Shown: positions 15,421 to 23,072 of the stretch, in pieces
Layout: the number at the start of each line of letters is the position of its first letter
Position numbering within the stretch: position 1 is the first letter of the stretch
DNA from: Planctomycetota bacterium
GTDB lineage: Bacteria; Planctomycetota; J058
Direction: 5' to 3'
NCBI GenBank assembly: GCA_003695705.1
Contig: RFHU01000333.1
Location: forward strand, 1-49,886
Length of the DNA stretch: 49,886 nt
Position numbers and translations under genes: made by a program
The notes under the pieces: generated by a model
Told to the model about the DNA's origin: nothing
Seen by the model: only the letters and a program-made list of their open reading frames with translations
Databases searched by the model: none

Positions 15421-17508
15421 CTAGGCAGGGGTGAGCGAGCGGGGCATGTCCTCGGGGCTCTTCTCGCTCTCGACCAAGCGACGCCGGAAGAGTTCCGCGA
15501 AGGGGGTCCCGGCAAGGTCGAGCACCCCCTTGAGGCACAGGCCGTGTGCGGCTTGGATCTTCACCTGTCCCTGCGCTTCGAAGGGGACGACGAAGCGCGG
15601 CAGTTCGGGGGCGTAGGACTCCAGACGCAGGATCCCGCGCCCCGGGTCCCTGTGGAAGAGCACCAGGCCCAGAGCCTTGTCCTCGGAGAGGAGCTTGACC
15701 TTCACCAGCAGGCCTCGCTCGCAGTCCTCCGACCATTGGTTCACGGCCATCGGGAGGGTGGTCATGTAGACCGTGCCCGAACTGCTCGGCTGCTGCACCC
15801 CGCGAATGCAATAGGTGACGGTCTCGCCGGCCTTGCCCTTGAGGGCCACCGGCCGGAGCTTCACCGCCAGCGCCTTGTGCTCGCAACGCTCGTAGGTAGC
15901 GTCGGTGACCAGGACCATGCCCCGCCCCGCCTTGGACTCGACCCGCTGGGCGAGGTTCACGTTGTCGCCGATGACCGTGTATTCCATGCGCCGCTCGGTG
16001 CCCATGTTCCCGGCCACGAACTGCCCGGAGTTGAGCCCGATGCCCATGTGGATCGGCTGCGATCCCTCCGCCATCAACTCCCCATTGAACAGGAAGAGCG
16101 CGTTCTGCATCTCCACGGCGGCGGTCACCGCGGCGACGGCCTCGTCGGGAAGCGATATGGGCGCGCCCCAGACGGCCATGATGCAGTCGCCGATGAATTT
16201 GTCGACCGAGCCCTGGTACTTGAACACGATGTCGACCATGTACTTCATGTAGCGGTTGATCTTCCGCACCACCTCGGTGGCCGACATCTTCTCGGACATG
16301 CTCGTGAAGCCGATGATGTCGGAGAAGAACACCGTCCCCGACTTCATGTCCCCGCCGAGCTTGAGGTCGATCTCCCCGCTGGCCACCTTGTCCGCCAGGG
16401 CCGGCGAGAAGTAGCGCTGCAAATTGGCTCGAGCCTCCGCCTCCTTGGCGACCTTGTCGAAGAGGCGGATGTTCTTCACGAAGATCGACGCCTGCGCGGC
16501 GATGCTCGCCAGGAGGTTGAGGTCCTCGCTGTCGAACTTCTTGCTCCGATCCTGCGTGTCGAGCTGGATCAGCCCGTAGACCTCGTCGCGGAAGAGCAGC
16601 GGCGTGCAGGCGATGGACAAGATCCGGAAGTTCAGGATGGACATGTTCCCCGAGAAGCGGTCGTCCTCCATGGCATTCTGGGAGAGGATGGCTTGCTTCT
16701 CGGTCAGAACCTTGCGGGCGATGGTCTTGGAGATCTGGACCTCGCCCCCGGGCGGGCTGCCCTGGCGCGTTCGGGCCACCACCGGGCGCAGCGTTTCCAC
16801 GCTGTCGCCGAGGAGGATGAACCCTCGGTCCGCCTGCGGGAACACGCCGAACAGCTTGTCCATGATCTTCTCGAGCACGCTGTCGAGGTCGACCGCGCTG
16901 CCCAGTTCCTGGCTGATCTCGAACAGCAAGGAGAGCCGCTTCTGCAAGGCCGCGACCTTCTCGCTCGTTCCCAGCGAGGGGGCGAAGGTCGTGGCGTCGA
17001 AGACGATGCTCGCGTCGAGGGAGTAATCCTCGGCCGCCTCGTCCTCGTCATCGTCGCGGAGCGCGACCGCCGGGCGCTGGGGCCGCACCGGGATCGTCGT
17101 TTCTCGCTCCTCTGGCGCGGGGCTGCTGCCGAAGCCCGCGGGGTTGAGGCCGAAGGCGCCCACGTTCACGTCCTCGCTCGAGAACTGCAGGTTGGGGGCC
17201 AGCCCGTCGGCGCCGTCGGGGGCGTTCGAGTCGCTGTAGAGCAGGTTGATTCCGCCCACCGTGATGGTGTCGCGCTCGGAGAGAGGATGCTTGGTGATCC
17301 GGATGTTGTTGACGTAGGTGCCGTTGCTCGAGCCGAGGTCCTCGACGTAGAAGCGGCCGTTCTCCACGCCGAACTTGAAGTGCCGCCGCGACACGCCGGG
17401 CGCGAAGACCTGGATCCGGTTGGAGGGATCGCGCCCCACCATTTCCCCGCCTCGGAGCACGAAGGTCTGGTTGCGGTTGGGACCGTTGAGGATCCGAACC
17501 GAGGGCAT
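15421..17508 (-). CDS. FHA-GAF-class III adenylate cyclase
   Basis: 695 aa. The frame is open far upstream, but MPSVRILNGPNRNQTFVLRG at 17508 starts the FHA domain. FHA at about 5-93: MVGRDPSNR, SRRH, SSNGTYVN. An acidic linker (about 150-165) leads to a GAF domain (about 185-350; FGVFPQADRGFILL). A short helix (RYFSPALADKVASGEIDL) precedes the cyclase homology domain: FFSDIIGFTSMSE (metal Asp397), DKFIGDCIMAVWG (Lys437, Asp441), YTVIGDNVNLAQRVES (Asp515, Asn518, Arg522). The Lys/Asp pair predicts ATP rather than GTP. About 125 C-terminal residues are unassigned. It probably makes cAMP in response to phospho-Thr partners and a small ligand, and lies not far from several kinases. Confidence 0.88.
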   Translation of the reverse strand: MPSVRILNGPNRNQTFVLRGGEMVGRDPSNRIQVFAPGVSRRHFKFGVENGRFYVEDLGSSNGTYVNNIRITKHPLSERDTITVGGINLLYSDSNAPDGADGLAPNLQFSSEDVNVGAFGLNPAGFGSSPAPEERETTIPVRPQRPAVALRDDDEDEAAEDYSLDASIVFDATTFAPSLGTSEKVAALQKRLSLLFEISQELGSAVDLDSVLEKIMDKLFGVFPQADRGFILLGDSVETLRPVVARTRQGSPPGGEVQISKTIARKVLTEKQAILSQNAMEDDRFSGNMSILNFRILSIACTPLLFRDEVYGLIQLDTQDRSKKFDSEDLNLLASIAAQASIFVKNIRLFDKVAKEAEARANLQRYFSPALADKVASGEIDLKLGGDMKSGTVFFSDIIGFTSMSEKMSATEVVRKINRYMKYMVDIVFKYQGSVDKFIGDCIMAVWGAPISLPDEAVAAVTAAVEMQNALFLFNGELMAEGSQPIHMGIGLNSGQFVAGNMGTERRMEYTVIGDNVNLAQRVESKAGRGMVLVTDATYERCEHKALAVKLRPVALKGKAGETVTYCIRGVQQPSSSGTVYMTTLPMAVNQWSEDCERGLLVKVKLLSEDKALGLVLFHRDPGRGILRLESYAPELPRFVVPFEAQGQVKIQAAHGLCLKGVLDLAGTPFAELFRRRLVESEKSPEDMPRSLTPA

Positions 17509-17570
17509 ACGCGCGCCTCCGCGAGCGATCGAAGCGAACGAGAGCGAGGAGTCGTCTCCCCGGGCTGCCG

Positions 17571-17576
17571 AGTATA
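17571..17576 (-). promoter_or_regulatory. Candidate -10 (TATACT) for the cyclase gene
   Basis: TATACT on the minus strand about 62 nt before the cyclase start. No good -35 hexamer is visible. Predicted 5' UTR of about 55 nt. Confidence 0.35.
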
Positions 17577-17852
17577 GCAGCGGGCCGAGGCTGGAGGGCG
17601 TCCCCCCGGTCCGCCCGATGCGACGCGTCTCCGGCGCGACCCGCCGCTGCTGCGTTTCCCTTGCGTCCCTCCGGACCTGGGAAATTGGCCTGCGCCGGCC
17701 GACGCCCCGTGAAGCTTCGATGACGGAAACGACGGGCAGCGCGCCTTCGGAGAAGGAGTTGGCGCACGCTCTTCGCGCGGGACGGGAAACCTCCGCCTTG
17801 GCCCGCCCATAGCTAGGGCGACGGTCCCACCCCAGCTCGGAGGCAAGACTTC

Positions 17853-18482
17853 GTGCTCTCTTCCAACACCGGTCGGCTCCCCGCTCCCAAGGTCGAGGTG
17901 CGTTGCGTGTGCGGCAAACGCTACCGCGTCTCCGCCCGGAAGGCGGGCAAACGCGTCCGCTGCAAGGCCTGCCGCCGCCGGATCGAAGTCCCCGGAGGTG
18001 GGGACATCTCCCTGCGCACGCGGAAGGCGATCCTCGAGGACTTGGGCATCGACCCGGACGCCGCACAGCGCGCCTACGAAGAAGAGCGCCGACGCCAAGG
18101 GTACGTGTGCACCACCTGCGCACGACGCATCCCCGAAGATGAGTTGAAGGCTTCCTACGGTCCTGGCGGATTGACCTGCGCCGACTGTCGCGCCGCTCAG
18201 ATCACCCAACGCGAGCTTGGCGACCCCACGGAAAACGAACGACGCAAGCGCGCGCAGCAGAAACTCGAGCGCTGGGCTACGGGAAGCACCCCCGAAGCCG
18301 CCCGGCGCAAGGCCGCCGCCTACGGCGCGCTCTTCTTCTGCGGCATCGGCGGCTTGCTCTGGAGCTTCTCCCTGGGCACGGGAACCGCCCTCGGCATCGC
18401 CCTTGGGGTCGCCCTCCTTGGCGCCCGCTCCATCTACCGTGCCGAGGTCGACGCTGCTCCGGAACCCGCGGACCGGCCCTGA
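17853..18482 (+). CDS. Zinc-ribbon membrane protein
   Basis: 209 aa from GTG 17853 with ggaggcaag upstream. The N-terminal ribbon CVCGKRYRVSARKAGKRVRC-x2-C is the short zinc finger common at the N-terminus of planctomycete and myxobacterial proteins. A second Cys pair set (CTTC at about 89, CADC at about 110) suggests another ribbon. A charged helix (ENERRKRAQQKLERW) leads to a hydrophobic hairpin at about 150-187, then an acidic tail. Probably an inner-membrane protein with a cytoplasmic zinc module; function unknown. Divergent from the cyclase. Confidence 0.6.
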   Translation: MLSSNTGRLPAPKVEVRCVCGKRYRVSARKAGKRVRCKACRRRIEVPGGGDISLRTRKAILEDLGIDPDAAQRAYEEERRRQGYVCTTCARRIPEDELKASYGPGGLTCADCRAAQITQRELGDPTENERRKRAQQKLERWATGSTPEAARRKAAAYGALFFCGIGGLLWSFSLGTGTALGIALGVALLGARSIYRAEVDAAPEPADRP

Positions 18483-18608
18483 CATCGGACCCCCCCCACT
18501 CCGCCGGCGTGCAGGCGCCCGCTGCCCTCTTCCCGGAGACCGCCTCCGCGCCCGGCCTCGGTCGGGACCTCGAAGCGCGTCGGACCTCCGCGCTCCTAGT
18601 GCTGGCCG

Positions 18609-18845
18609 CTACAGCCGCGCGTGGCTCCCGTCGCAGAAGGGCGGGTTCTTCGTCGCCCGGCAGCCGCACCAGGCCACGGTCTTCTTGCCGTCGATGCGCA
18701 CCACGACGGGGCTGAATTCGGAGCCCTTGTGGGAGCCATCGCAGTAGGGCTGGGTTGCGGACTTCCCGCACGAGCACCAGGCATACTTGCCGGCCTCGAC
18801 ATCGACGACGTAGGGCTTCTTCTGCGTGCAACGCTCGTCGCTCAC
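18609..18845 (-). CDS. CDGSH iron-sulfur protein with two CDGSH motifs
   Basis: 78 aa from GTG 18845. Two complete motifs: CSCGKSATQPYCDGSH and CGCRATKNPPFCDGSH, each with three Cys and one His binding a [2Fe-2S] cluster. Small double-CDGSH proteins are cytosolic and act in redox or iron-sulfur handling, often with no defined partner. The start overlaps the stop of queC by 4 nt (GTGA), so the two are co-translated. Several queuosine-pathway enzymes use Fe-S clusters, but QueC does not; a functional tie is only a guess. Confidence 0.88.
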   Translation of the reverse strand: MSDERCTQKKPYVVDVEAGKYAWCSCGKSATQPYCDGSHKGSEFSPVVVRIDGKKTVAWCGCRATKNPPFCDGSHARL

Positions 18846-19555
18846 GGGGCGCCTCCTTCGGCGTAGGGAATGGGGTCCTCGCAGCCCGCCTCGGCGAAGC
18901 CGCGCAGCCGCAGCCGGCAGGCGTCGCAGCGCCCGCAACTGCGGCCCTCAGGGTCGGGATCGTAGCAGGAGTGGGTCAGCTCGATGGGCGCCTCGAGGGA
19001 ACGCGCGAGCCGGACGATGTCGGCCTTGCTCAGGTCCAGCAGGGGCGCGAGGACCTCGAAGCGAACCCCCTCCTCCGCGCCGGCGCGGGTCGCCACCTGC
19101 GCCAACTCTTCGAAGGCCCGCAAGAAGGGCGCGCGGCAGTCGGGGTACCCCGAGTAGTCGAGGCGGTTCACCCCGATGACGAGGTGCCGGGCGTCCACGA
19201 CCTCGGCCAGACCGAGAGCAAGCGACAGGAGGATGGTGTTTCGTGCGGGCACGTAGGTCACCGGTACCCCCGCGCCGATGGCCTCCTCGTCTCGGTCCTT
19301 GGGCACGTCCAGCGCCGGGTCGGTCAGAGCGCTCCCCCCCAGGACCGCAAGGTCCACCTTCACCACCCGGTGCTCCACCCCGAGGCGTGTGGCCACCGCG
19401 CGCGCCCGCTCGAGTTCGATGCGCTGCCGCTGCCCGTAGTCCAAGGAGAGGGCAACCACCTCGTAGCCTTCGCGCAGTGCCCAGGCGGCGCAGGTGGTCG
19501 AGTCGAGTCCTCCCGAGAGGAGAACGATGGCCTTCGGCTTCAGGGGATCCCCCAA
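18842..19555 (-). CDS. queC: 7-cyano-7-deazaguanine (preQ0) synthase QueC
   Basis: 237 aa with the start taken as TTG 19555; a CTG at 19543 is an alternative, and no ATG is usable without running into the divergent gene. N-terminal PP-loop IVLLSGGLDSTT binds ATP; LSLDYGQRQRIELERA, VTYVPARNTILLSLAL and NRLDYSGYPDCR are QueC signatures. The C-terminal zinc site is HSCYDPD...CGRCDACRLR (four Cys). QueC makes preQ0 from carboxydeazaguanine in queuosine synthesis. No other que gene is in the window. Followed directly by the CDGSH gene. Confidence 0.92.
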   Translation of the reverse strand: MGDPLKPKAIVLLSGGLDSTTCAAWALREGYEVVALSLDYGQRQRIELERARAVATRLGVEHRVVKVDLAVLGGSALTDPALDVPKDRDEEAIGAGVPVTYVPARNTILLSLALGLAEVVDARHLVIGVNRLDYSGYPDCRAPFLRAFEELAQVATRAGAEEGVRFEVLAPLLDLSKADIVRLARSLEAPIELTHSCYDPDPEGRSCGRCDACRLRLRGFAEAGCEDPIPYAEGGAP

Positions 19556-19588
19556 GGGCGAACGGTTGGTGACGCGGCTGCGGTCTCC

Positions 19589-19594
19589 TAGAAT
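19589..19594 (+). promoter_or_regulatory. Candidate -10 (TAGAAT) 9 nt before the acyltransferase GTG
   Basis: TAGAAT ends 9 nt before GTG 19604 and no Shine-Dalgarno is present between them (cgcgccttc). Same arrangement as at the channel gene; suggests a leaderless mRNA. Confidence 0.4.
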
Positions 19595-19603
19595 CGCGCC
19601 TTC

Positions 19604-20383
19604 GTGATCATCATCAAGCCCGATCGACTCCGCTTCGCCCTGATCTTCTACCTCCAGCGGCTGTTCATGCTCCCCTTGGTGTGGTTGGTCTTCCGCGTCC
19701 TCAACCGCGTCGAGGTGGAGGGACTCGAGCATCTCGACGCGGTGGAGGGAGAGTCGGTCATCCTGGCGCCCAACCACGTCACCGCCTGGGATTCTTGGGT
19801 CGGCACCTGCTGGGCCCTCTCCAGCCAGCGGCGCTTTGCCTCGCGCCGACACACCCTCGCCGTTCTCGCCGCCCCCGAGAACATTCCCACCGCCCCCCTG
19901 CGATTGCTGGTCGCTTGCCTAGGCGGCATCCCCGTGGACCGGGAGCGGGGGGTCGAGCAAGACGGACTCCGCGACGTCGTCCGCTTGATGCGCCGCGGCG
20001 ACCCCAAGGTGGTCCTCACCCTCTTCCCCGAGGGAACCCGCAGCAAGACCGGGCGCCTGCGGCGCAGAGGCCGACCCGGGCTCGGCTGGGTGCAGCGCCA
20101 AACCGGCGCACCCGTGGTGCCCATCTACCACCGAGGCGGTCGTCAGATGCCGTGCATCGGGCGAAGGATGTCCATTCGCATCGGCGCGCCCCTGCGCTTC
20201 GAGCACCTCCGCGACGCCCCCGACGGCCTCGACACCTGGCGCGCCGTTACCGGCGAAGTCATGGACGCCCTGCGCGCCATGGAATCCTCCCCCGTACGGC
20301 CGCCTTCTCCGACGCCTCCGCGGCGTCCCCGACGCTGGACCGCCCGCCGCCCCCGCAGCGAGCGCCAGCCCCTCTGGGTGTGA
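19604..20383 (+). CDS. plsC: 1-acyl-glycerol-3-phosphate acyltransferase (PlsC family)
   Basis: 259 aa from GTG 19604. Membrane-associated N-terminus (FALIFYLQRLFMLPLVWLVF). Acyltransferase motif I NHVTAWDSW (NHxxxxD), motif II GGIPVDRE, motif III LFPEGTRS, motif IV VVPIYHRGG. It transfers an acyl chain to lysophosphatidate, or a similar acceptor, at the inner membrane. A Pro/Arg-rich tail of about 40 residues is unusual. Divergent from queC; the two starts are only about 50 bp apart. Confidence 0.85.
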   Translation: MIIIKPDRLRFALIFYLQRLFMLPLVWLVFRVLNRVEVEGLEHLDAVEGESVILAPNHVTAWDSWVGTCWALSSQRRFASRRHTLAVLAAPENIPTAPLRLLVACLGGIPVDRERGVEQDGLRDVVRLMRRGDPKVVLTLFPEGTRSKTGRLRRRGRPGLGWVQRQTGAPVVPIYHRGGRQMPCIGRRMSIRIGAPLRFEHLRDAPDGLDTWRAVTGEVMDALRAMESSPVRPPSPTPPRRPRRWTARRPRSERQPLWV

Positions 20384-20408
20384 GCTTCCCTCTTCGCCGC
20401 GCCGTTCC

Positions 20409-21986
20409 TCAGGGACGGCGGGGGGCGACGCCTCCCCCTGCGGGGTCGATGCGCATGGGCGGTCGCTGCATCCGCTTCGGCTCGGTCGCGTCTTGCGCGC
20501 GCCGGCGCAGCGACTGGGCCAGGCGATTGGCGCGGGTCCGGATCTCCTGGCTGGGGTCGGTCTGTGCGATGAGGTCGAGGGACTGGATCGCCTGCGGGCC
20601 TCCGACACGCCCGATGGCGAGCACGGCGCTGGCACGCACCGGCAAGCTCGTGTCGGGATTTCGCGCCAGCTGCTCGAGGAAGGGCAGCGCCTGCGTCCGG
20701 CCCGTCTCCGCGTAGGAGACGATGGCCCGCTGGCGAATGGAGAGGTTCTTTTCTTGGGAGATGATCTGCTCCATCATCGTCTGGTCGCTGGGGTCGCCCC
20801 GGCGACCGAGGATGGTCACCGCCTCGGCGCGCACGTTCGGGTCGGGGTCCTCCAAGGCCAGGCGGCGGAGGAGGTCGGCCCCGGAGGGATCGTTGGGCCC
20901 GACTCGGCGGTTGTACTCCCGCAGGAGCATCGTGCGCAGGTTTCCGCTCTGCTCGCCCTGGATGGCGCTGGCCAGGGTCGCTGCGGCGTCGGGGGTCTCG
21001 GGCAGAAAACGGGCCAGCGTGGTCTGCAAAGCCACGTCCTTGACCTGCCCGAGGACCTCGGCGACGGCCGACAACGCGTCGGGACCCTCCATTCCCGCCA
21101 GGGCCTTGCCGAGGAAGATGCGGTACTGCCGCGCGTCGAGGCCGAGGATCATGTCCTTGAGCGCGCCCACGGCCGCCGGCCCCATCGCGCGGAGCTGCTC
21201 GATGAGCTCTTGCTCTCGCCGCTGCCTCTCGCGGAATTGCTCGAGCAAGGGGCCCGCCGACGGCAGGGCGGACGGATCGAACAGACGGCGGTAGTCCTCG
21301 AGCAAGCGCGCGATCGCAGCGTGGGTCGAAGAGCGGGCGGCGAGCTTCTCCAGGGCGTCGCCTTCGGGCTCCGCCGAGGGGGGAGGTACCTCCTCGGTCG
21401 GGCCAGCCGCTGGCCCCTCCACCACCGCCACCGTCGCGCCCTCCGAGGCCTCGGACGGGCGTTGCGCCGCGGCCGGCGTCGCGGTGGGCCGCGGATGCGG
21501 CGAAGCCTCGGTACGAATCCGGACCGTTTCGCGCGGCCGTACGTCGGTCGCCGTCGTTCCGCCCTCGACCCCGTTCCCACCGAGCATCACAGAGACGACA
21601 AGCCCCCCCACCGCCACCGCGGCCAGCAGTCCGAGGGCCAGCGGAAGCGGTCCGAGGCCGGCTCTTCCGCGGCGCGCGGGCGCTGCGTCGTCGCGCACCG
21701 CCGGCCGCGAGCCCGTCGCGCCCTTGCGGCGCCCCGTCTCTCGCCTTGCCTTGACGTCCTCGCCTCGCGCGTCGCCTTCCCGCCTGCGGCGTCCGGTCTC
21801 CCGCCTGCGGCTTCCGGTCTCCCGCTTGCGGCGTCCGGTCTCCCGCTTCTTCTGCGCCGGCTCCTCCGCGCCGGTCCTCCCCGCCCGGGGGTCGGCGTCG
21901 CGGGAACGGCGCCCCTCCAGGGGCCGCCGCGTGGGCGTCCGGAAGCCGAGGTCGTCGTCGCCGGAGTCGCGCTTCCGCTTGGCCAT
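20409..21986 (-). CDS. Membrane-anchored HEAT-repeat protein with basic RRETG repeats
   Basis: 525 aa. The cytoplasmic N-terminus (about 1-110) is highly charged and contains repeated R-R/K-RETG units, potential phospho-Thr sites. One TM helix spans about 116-137 (LPLALGLLAAVAVGGLVVSVML). A Pro/Thr/Glu-rich linker follows. From about 230 to 510 there are helical HEAT repeats (ALSAVAEVLGQVKDVALQTT, LLRRLALEDPDPNVRAEAVT, FLEQLARNPDTSLPVRASA). The HEAT part would lie outside the inner membrane as a protein-binding scaffold. The kinases and FHA proteins elsewhere in the window could use the basic Thr repeats as substrate; this is inference. Confidence 0.7.
   Translation of the reverse strand: MAKRKRDSGDDDLGFRTPTRRPLEGRRSRDADPRAGRTGAEEPAQKKRETGRRKRETGSRRRETGRRRREGDARGEDVKARRETGRRKGATGSRPAVRDDAAPARRGRAGLGPLPLALGLLAAVAVGGLVVSVMLGGNGVEGGTTATDVRPRETVRIRTEASPHPRPTATPAAAQRPSEASEGATVAVVEGPAAGPTEEVPPPSAEPEGDALEKLAARSSTHAAIARLLEDYRRLFDPSALPSAGPLLEQFRERQRREQELIEQLRAMGPAAVGALKDMILGLDARQYRIFLGKALAGMEGPDALSAVAEVLGQVKDVALQTTLARFLPETPDAAATLASAIQGEQSGNLRTMLLREYNRRVGPNDPSGADLLRRLALEDPDPNVRAEAVTILGRRGDPSDQTMMEQIISQEKNLSIRQRAIVSYAETGRTQALPFLEQLARNPDTSLPVRASAVLAIGRVGGPQAIQSLDLIAQTDPSQEIRTRANRLAQSLRRRAQDATEPKRMQRPPMRIDPAGGGVAPRRP
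21781..21843 (-). repeat. 21-bp tandem repeat encoding RRETGRR/S units
   Basis: Three near-identical 21-bp units of the type cgcctgcggcgtccggtctc inside the HEAT protein gene, each giving a 7-residue basic unit with ETG on the minus strand. Further diverged units lie on either side. Confidence 0.8.
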
Positions 21987-22108
21987 GGACCCTCCCGCTC
22001 GCTTCCGGGCCTCGCCCCTCGGACGCTCGCAGCGCGCAAAGGGTTCAGCCGCGCCACGGTCGGCGGCGCACCGTGCGGCGCGCCGCCAACTCCTTCATGA
22101 TACAGCGC

Positions 22109-22864
22109 TTAGGAGTCGCTGGGGATGGGCAGGGAGCGAAGGAAGCGCGCCAGCTCGCCCTCCCGTGTGGCCCGCGTGCTCTTCTCCAGCGCACCGAGCA
22201 AGAAGTCCCGCGTCTTTTTGAGGTACTTCTCCAAAGAGGCCCGCTTGCCCTCGGGAACCCCGGCGCGGATGGCGTCCTGGCAAAGGAGCCCGAGCACGAG
22301 GGTCTTGTGCATGAACTGGTCGTAATCGCGCATGACGCCGGGCTTGGTCCGGTTCTCGACGCTGCCGTCCTTTCTCATCTTCCGGATGGCCTTGCCCCAC
22401 TCGAAGCGGTACGAGAACTCGGCGAGGACGTTCCCTTCGGCGTCGCTCACCTTGGCGCAGGTCTTGCCCTTGAACACGTGCGCCTGCGTCTCCCCGTAGA
22501 ACTTGGCCCCGTTGTAGTCGGACTCCTCGCGGGCCCAGATGACCAACCGCGGAGGGGGCGCGTCGGGCTCGCGCTTCGCCCAGCGCTTCTTCTGCCCGCG
22601 AATCCACTGGTCGAAGCCCGCGTGACCGGTCTCCGCAGCGGATTCGACGCGGATGCCGAACTTGGTCAGTTCTCCGTAGACAAAGCCCAGCAAGAGGTTG
22701 GGGTCGACGGGCTCTCCGTCGAGTGTGGCTCGCGCGTCGAGCTTGACGCGCAGGGCGTAGCGCTTCTCCTTCTCGCCCTCGCTGGGTCGCGACGCCGGGC
22801 CAGGGTCCTGGGCCAGGACCAAGGCCGGCCCGAGGAGCAGACAAAGGGTGAGCGGTGCGCGCAT
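22109..22864 (-). CDS. Exported hypothetical protein
   Basis: 251 aa. The start at ATG 22864 begins a signal peptide (MRAPLTLCLLLGPALVLAQ) and follows gaggaggtcccc; an ATG at 22942 is rejected for lack of these. The mature part has mixed strands (RYALRVKLDARATLDG, RVESAAETGHAGFDQWI, PRLVIWAREE) and a helical C-terminus with many Lys/Arg. I recognise no family or catalytic motif. Probably periplasmic. It follows the HEAT-protein gene's start by about 120 bp on the same strand, so it is transcribed towards it. Confidence 0.6.
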   Translation of the reverse strand: MRAPLTLCLLLGPALVLAQDPGPASRPSEGEKEKRYALRVKLDARATLDGEPVDPNLLLGFVYGELTKFGIRVESAAETGHAGFDQWIRGQKKRWAKREPDAPPPRLVIWAREESDYNGAKFYGETQAHVFKGKTCAKVSDAEGNVLAEFSYRFEWGKAIRKMRKDGSVENRTKPGVMRDYDQFMHKTLVLGLLCQDAIRAGVPEGKRASLEKYLKKTRDFLLGALEKSTRATREGELARFLRSLPIPSDS

Positions 22865-23072
22865 GGGGACCTCCTCGGTCGCTGGGACGCGCGACCCTAG
22901 CACGGGCTTCGACGCACGGTCAACGCGAAGGCCGGCGAGCAAGGGCTGCCCTCCCCGGAAACGCTCCCCGGTCGGGCCCGCACGTGGCTCTTCGGGGCCA
23001 GCCGGGCGAAGCCCGCGCGGACGCGCCCGGCGGAGATTTCGGAACGCGCCGGGCAGCTTACCATGGTCGCCG

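Noticed and set aside
17509..18123. 205-codon upstream extension of the adenylate cyclase frame
   Set aside because: The FHA domain begins at the ATG at 17508; the upstream part is antisense to the zinc-ribbon gene.
19556..19852. N-terminal extension of QueC to 19852
   Set aside because: The extension is antisense to the acyltransferase gene, and QueC proteins begin within a few residues of the SGGLDSTT loop.
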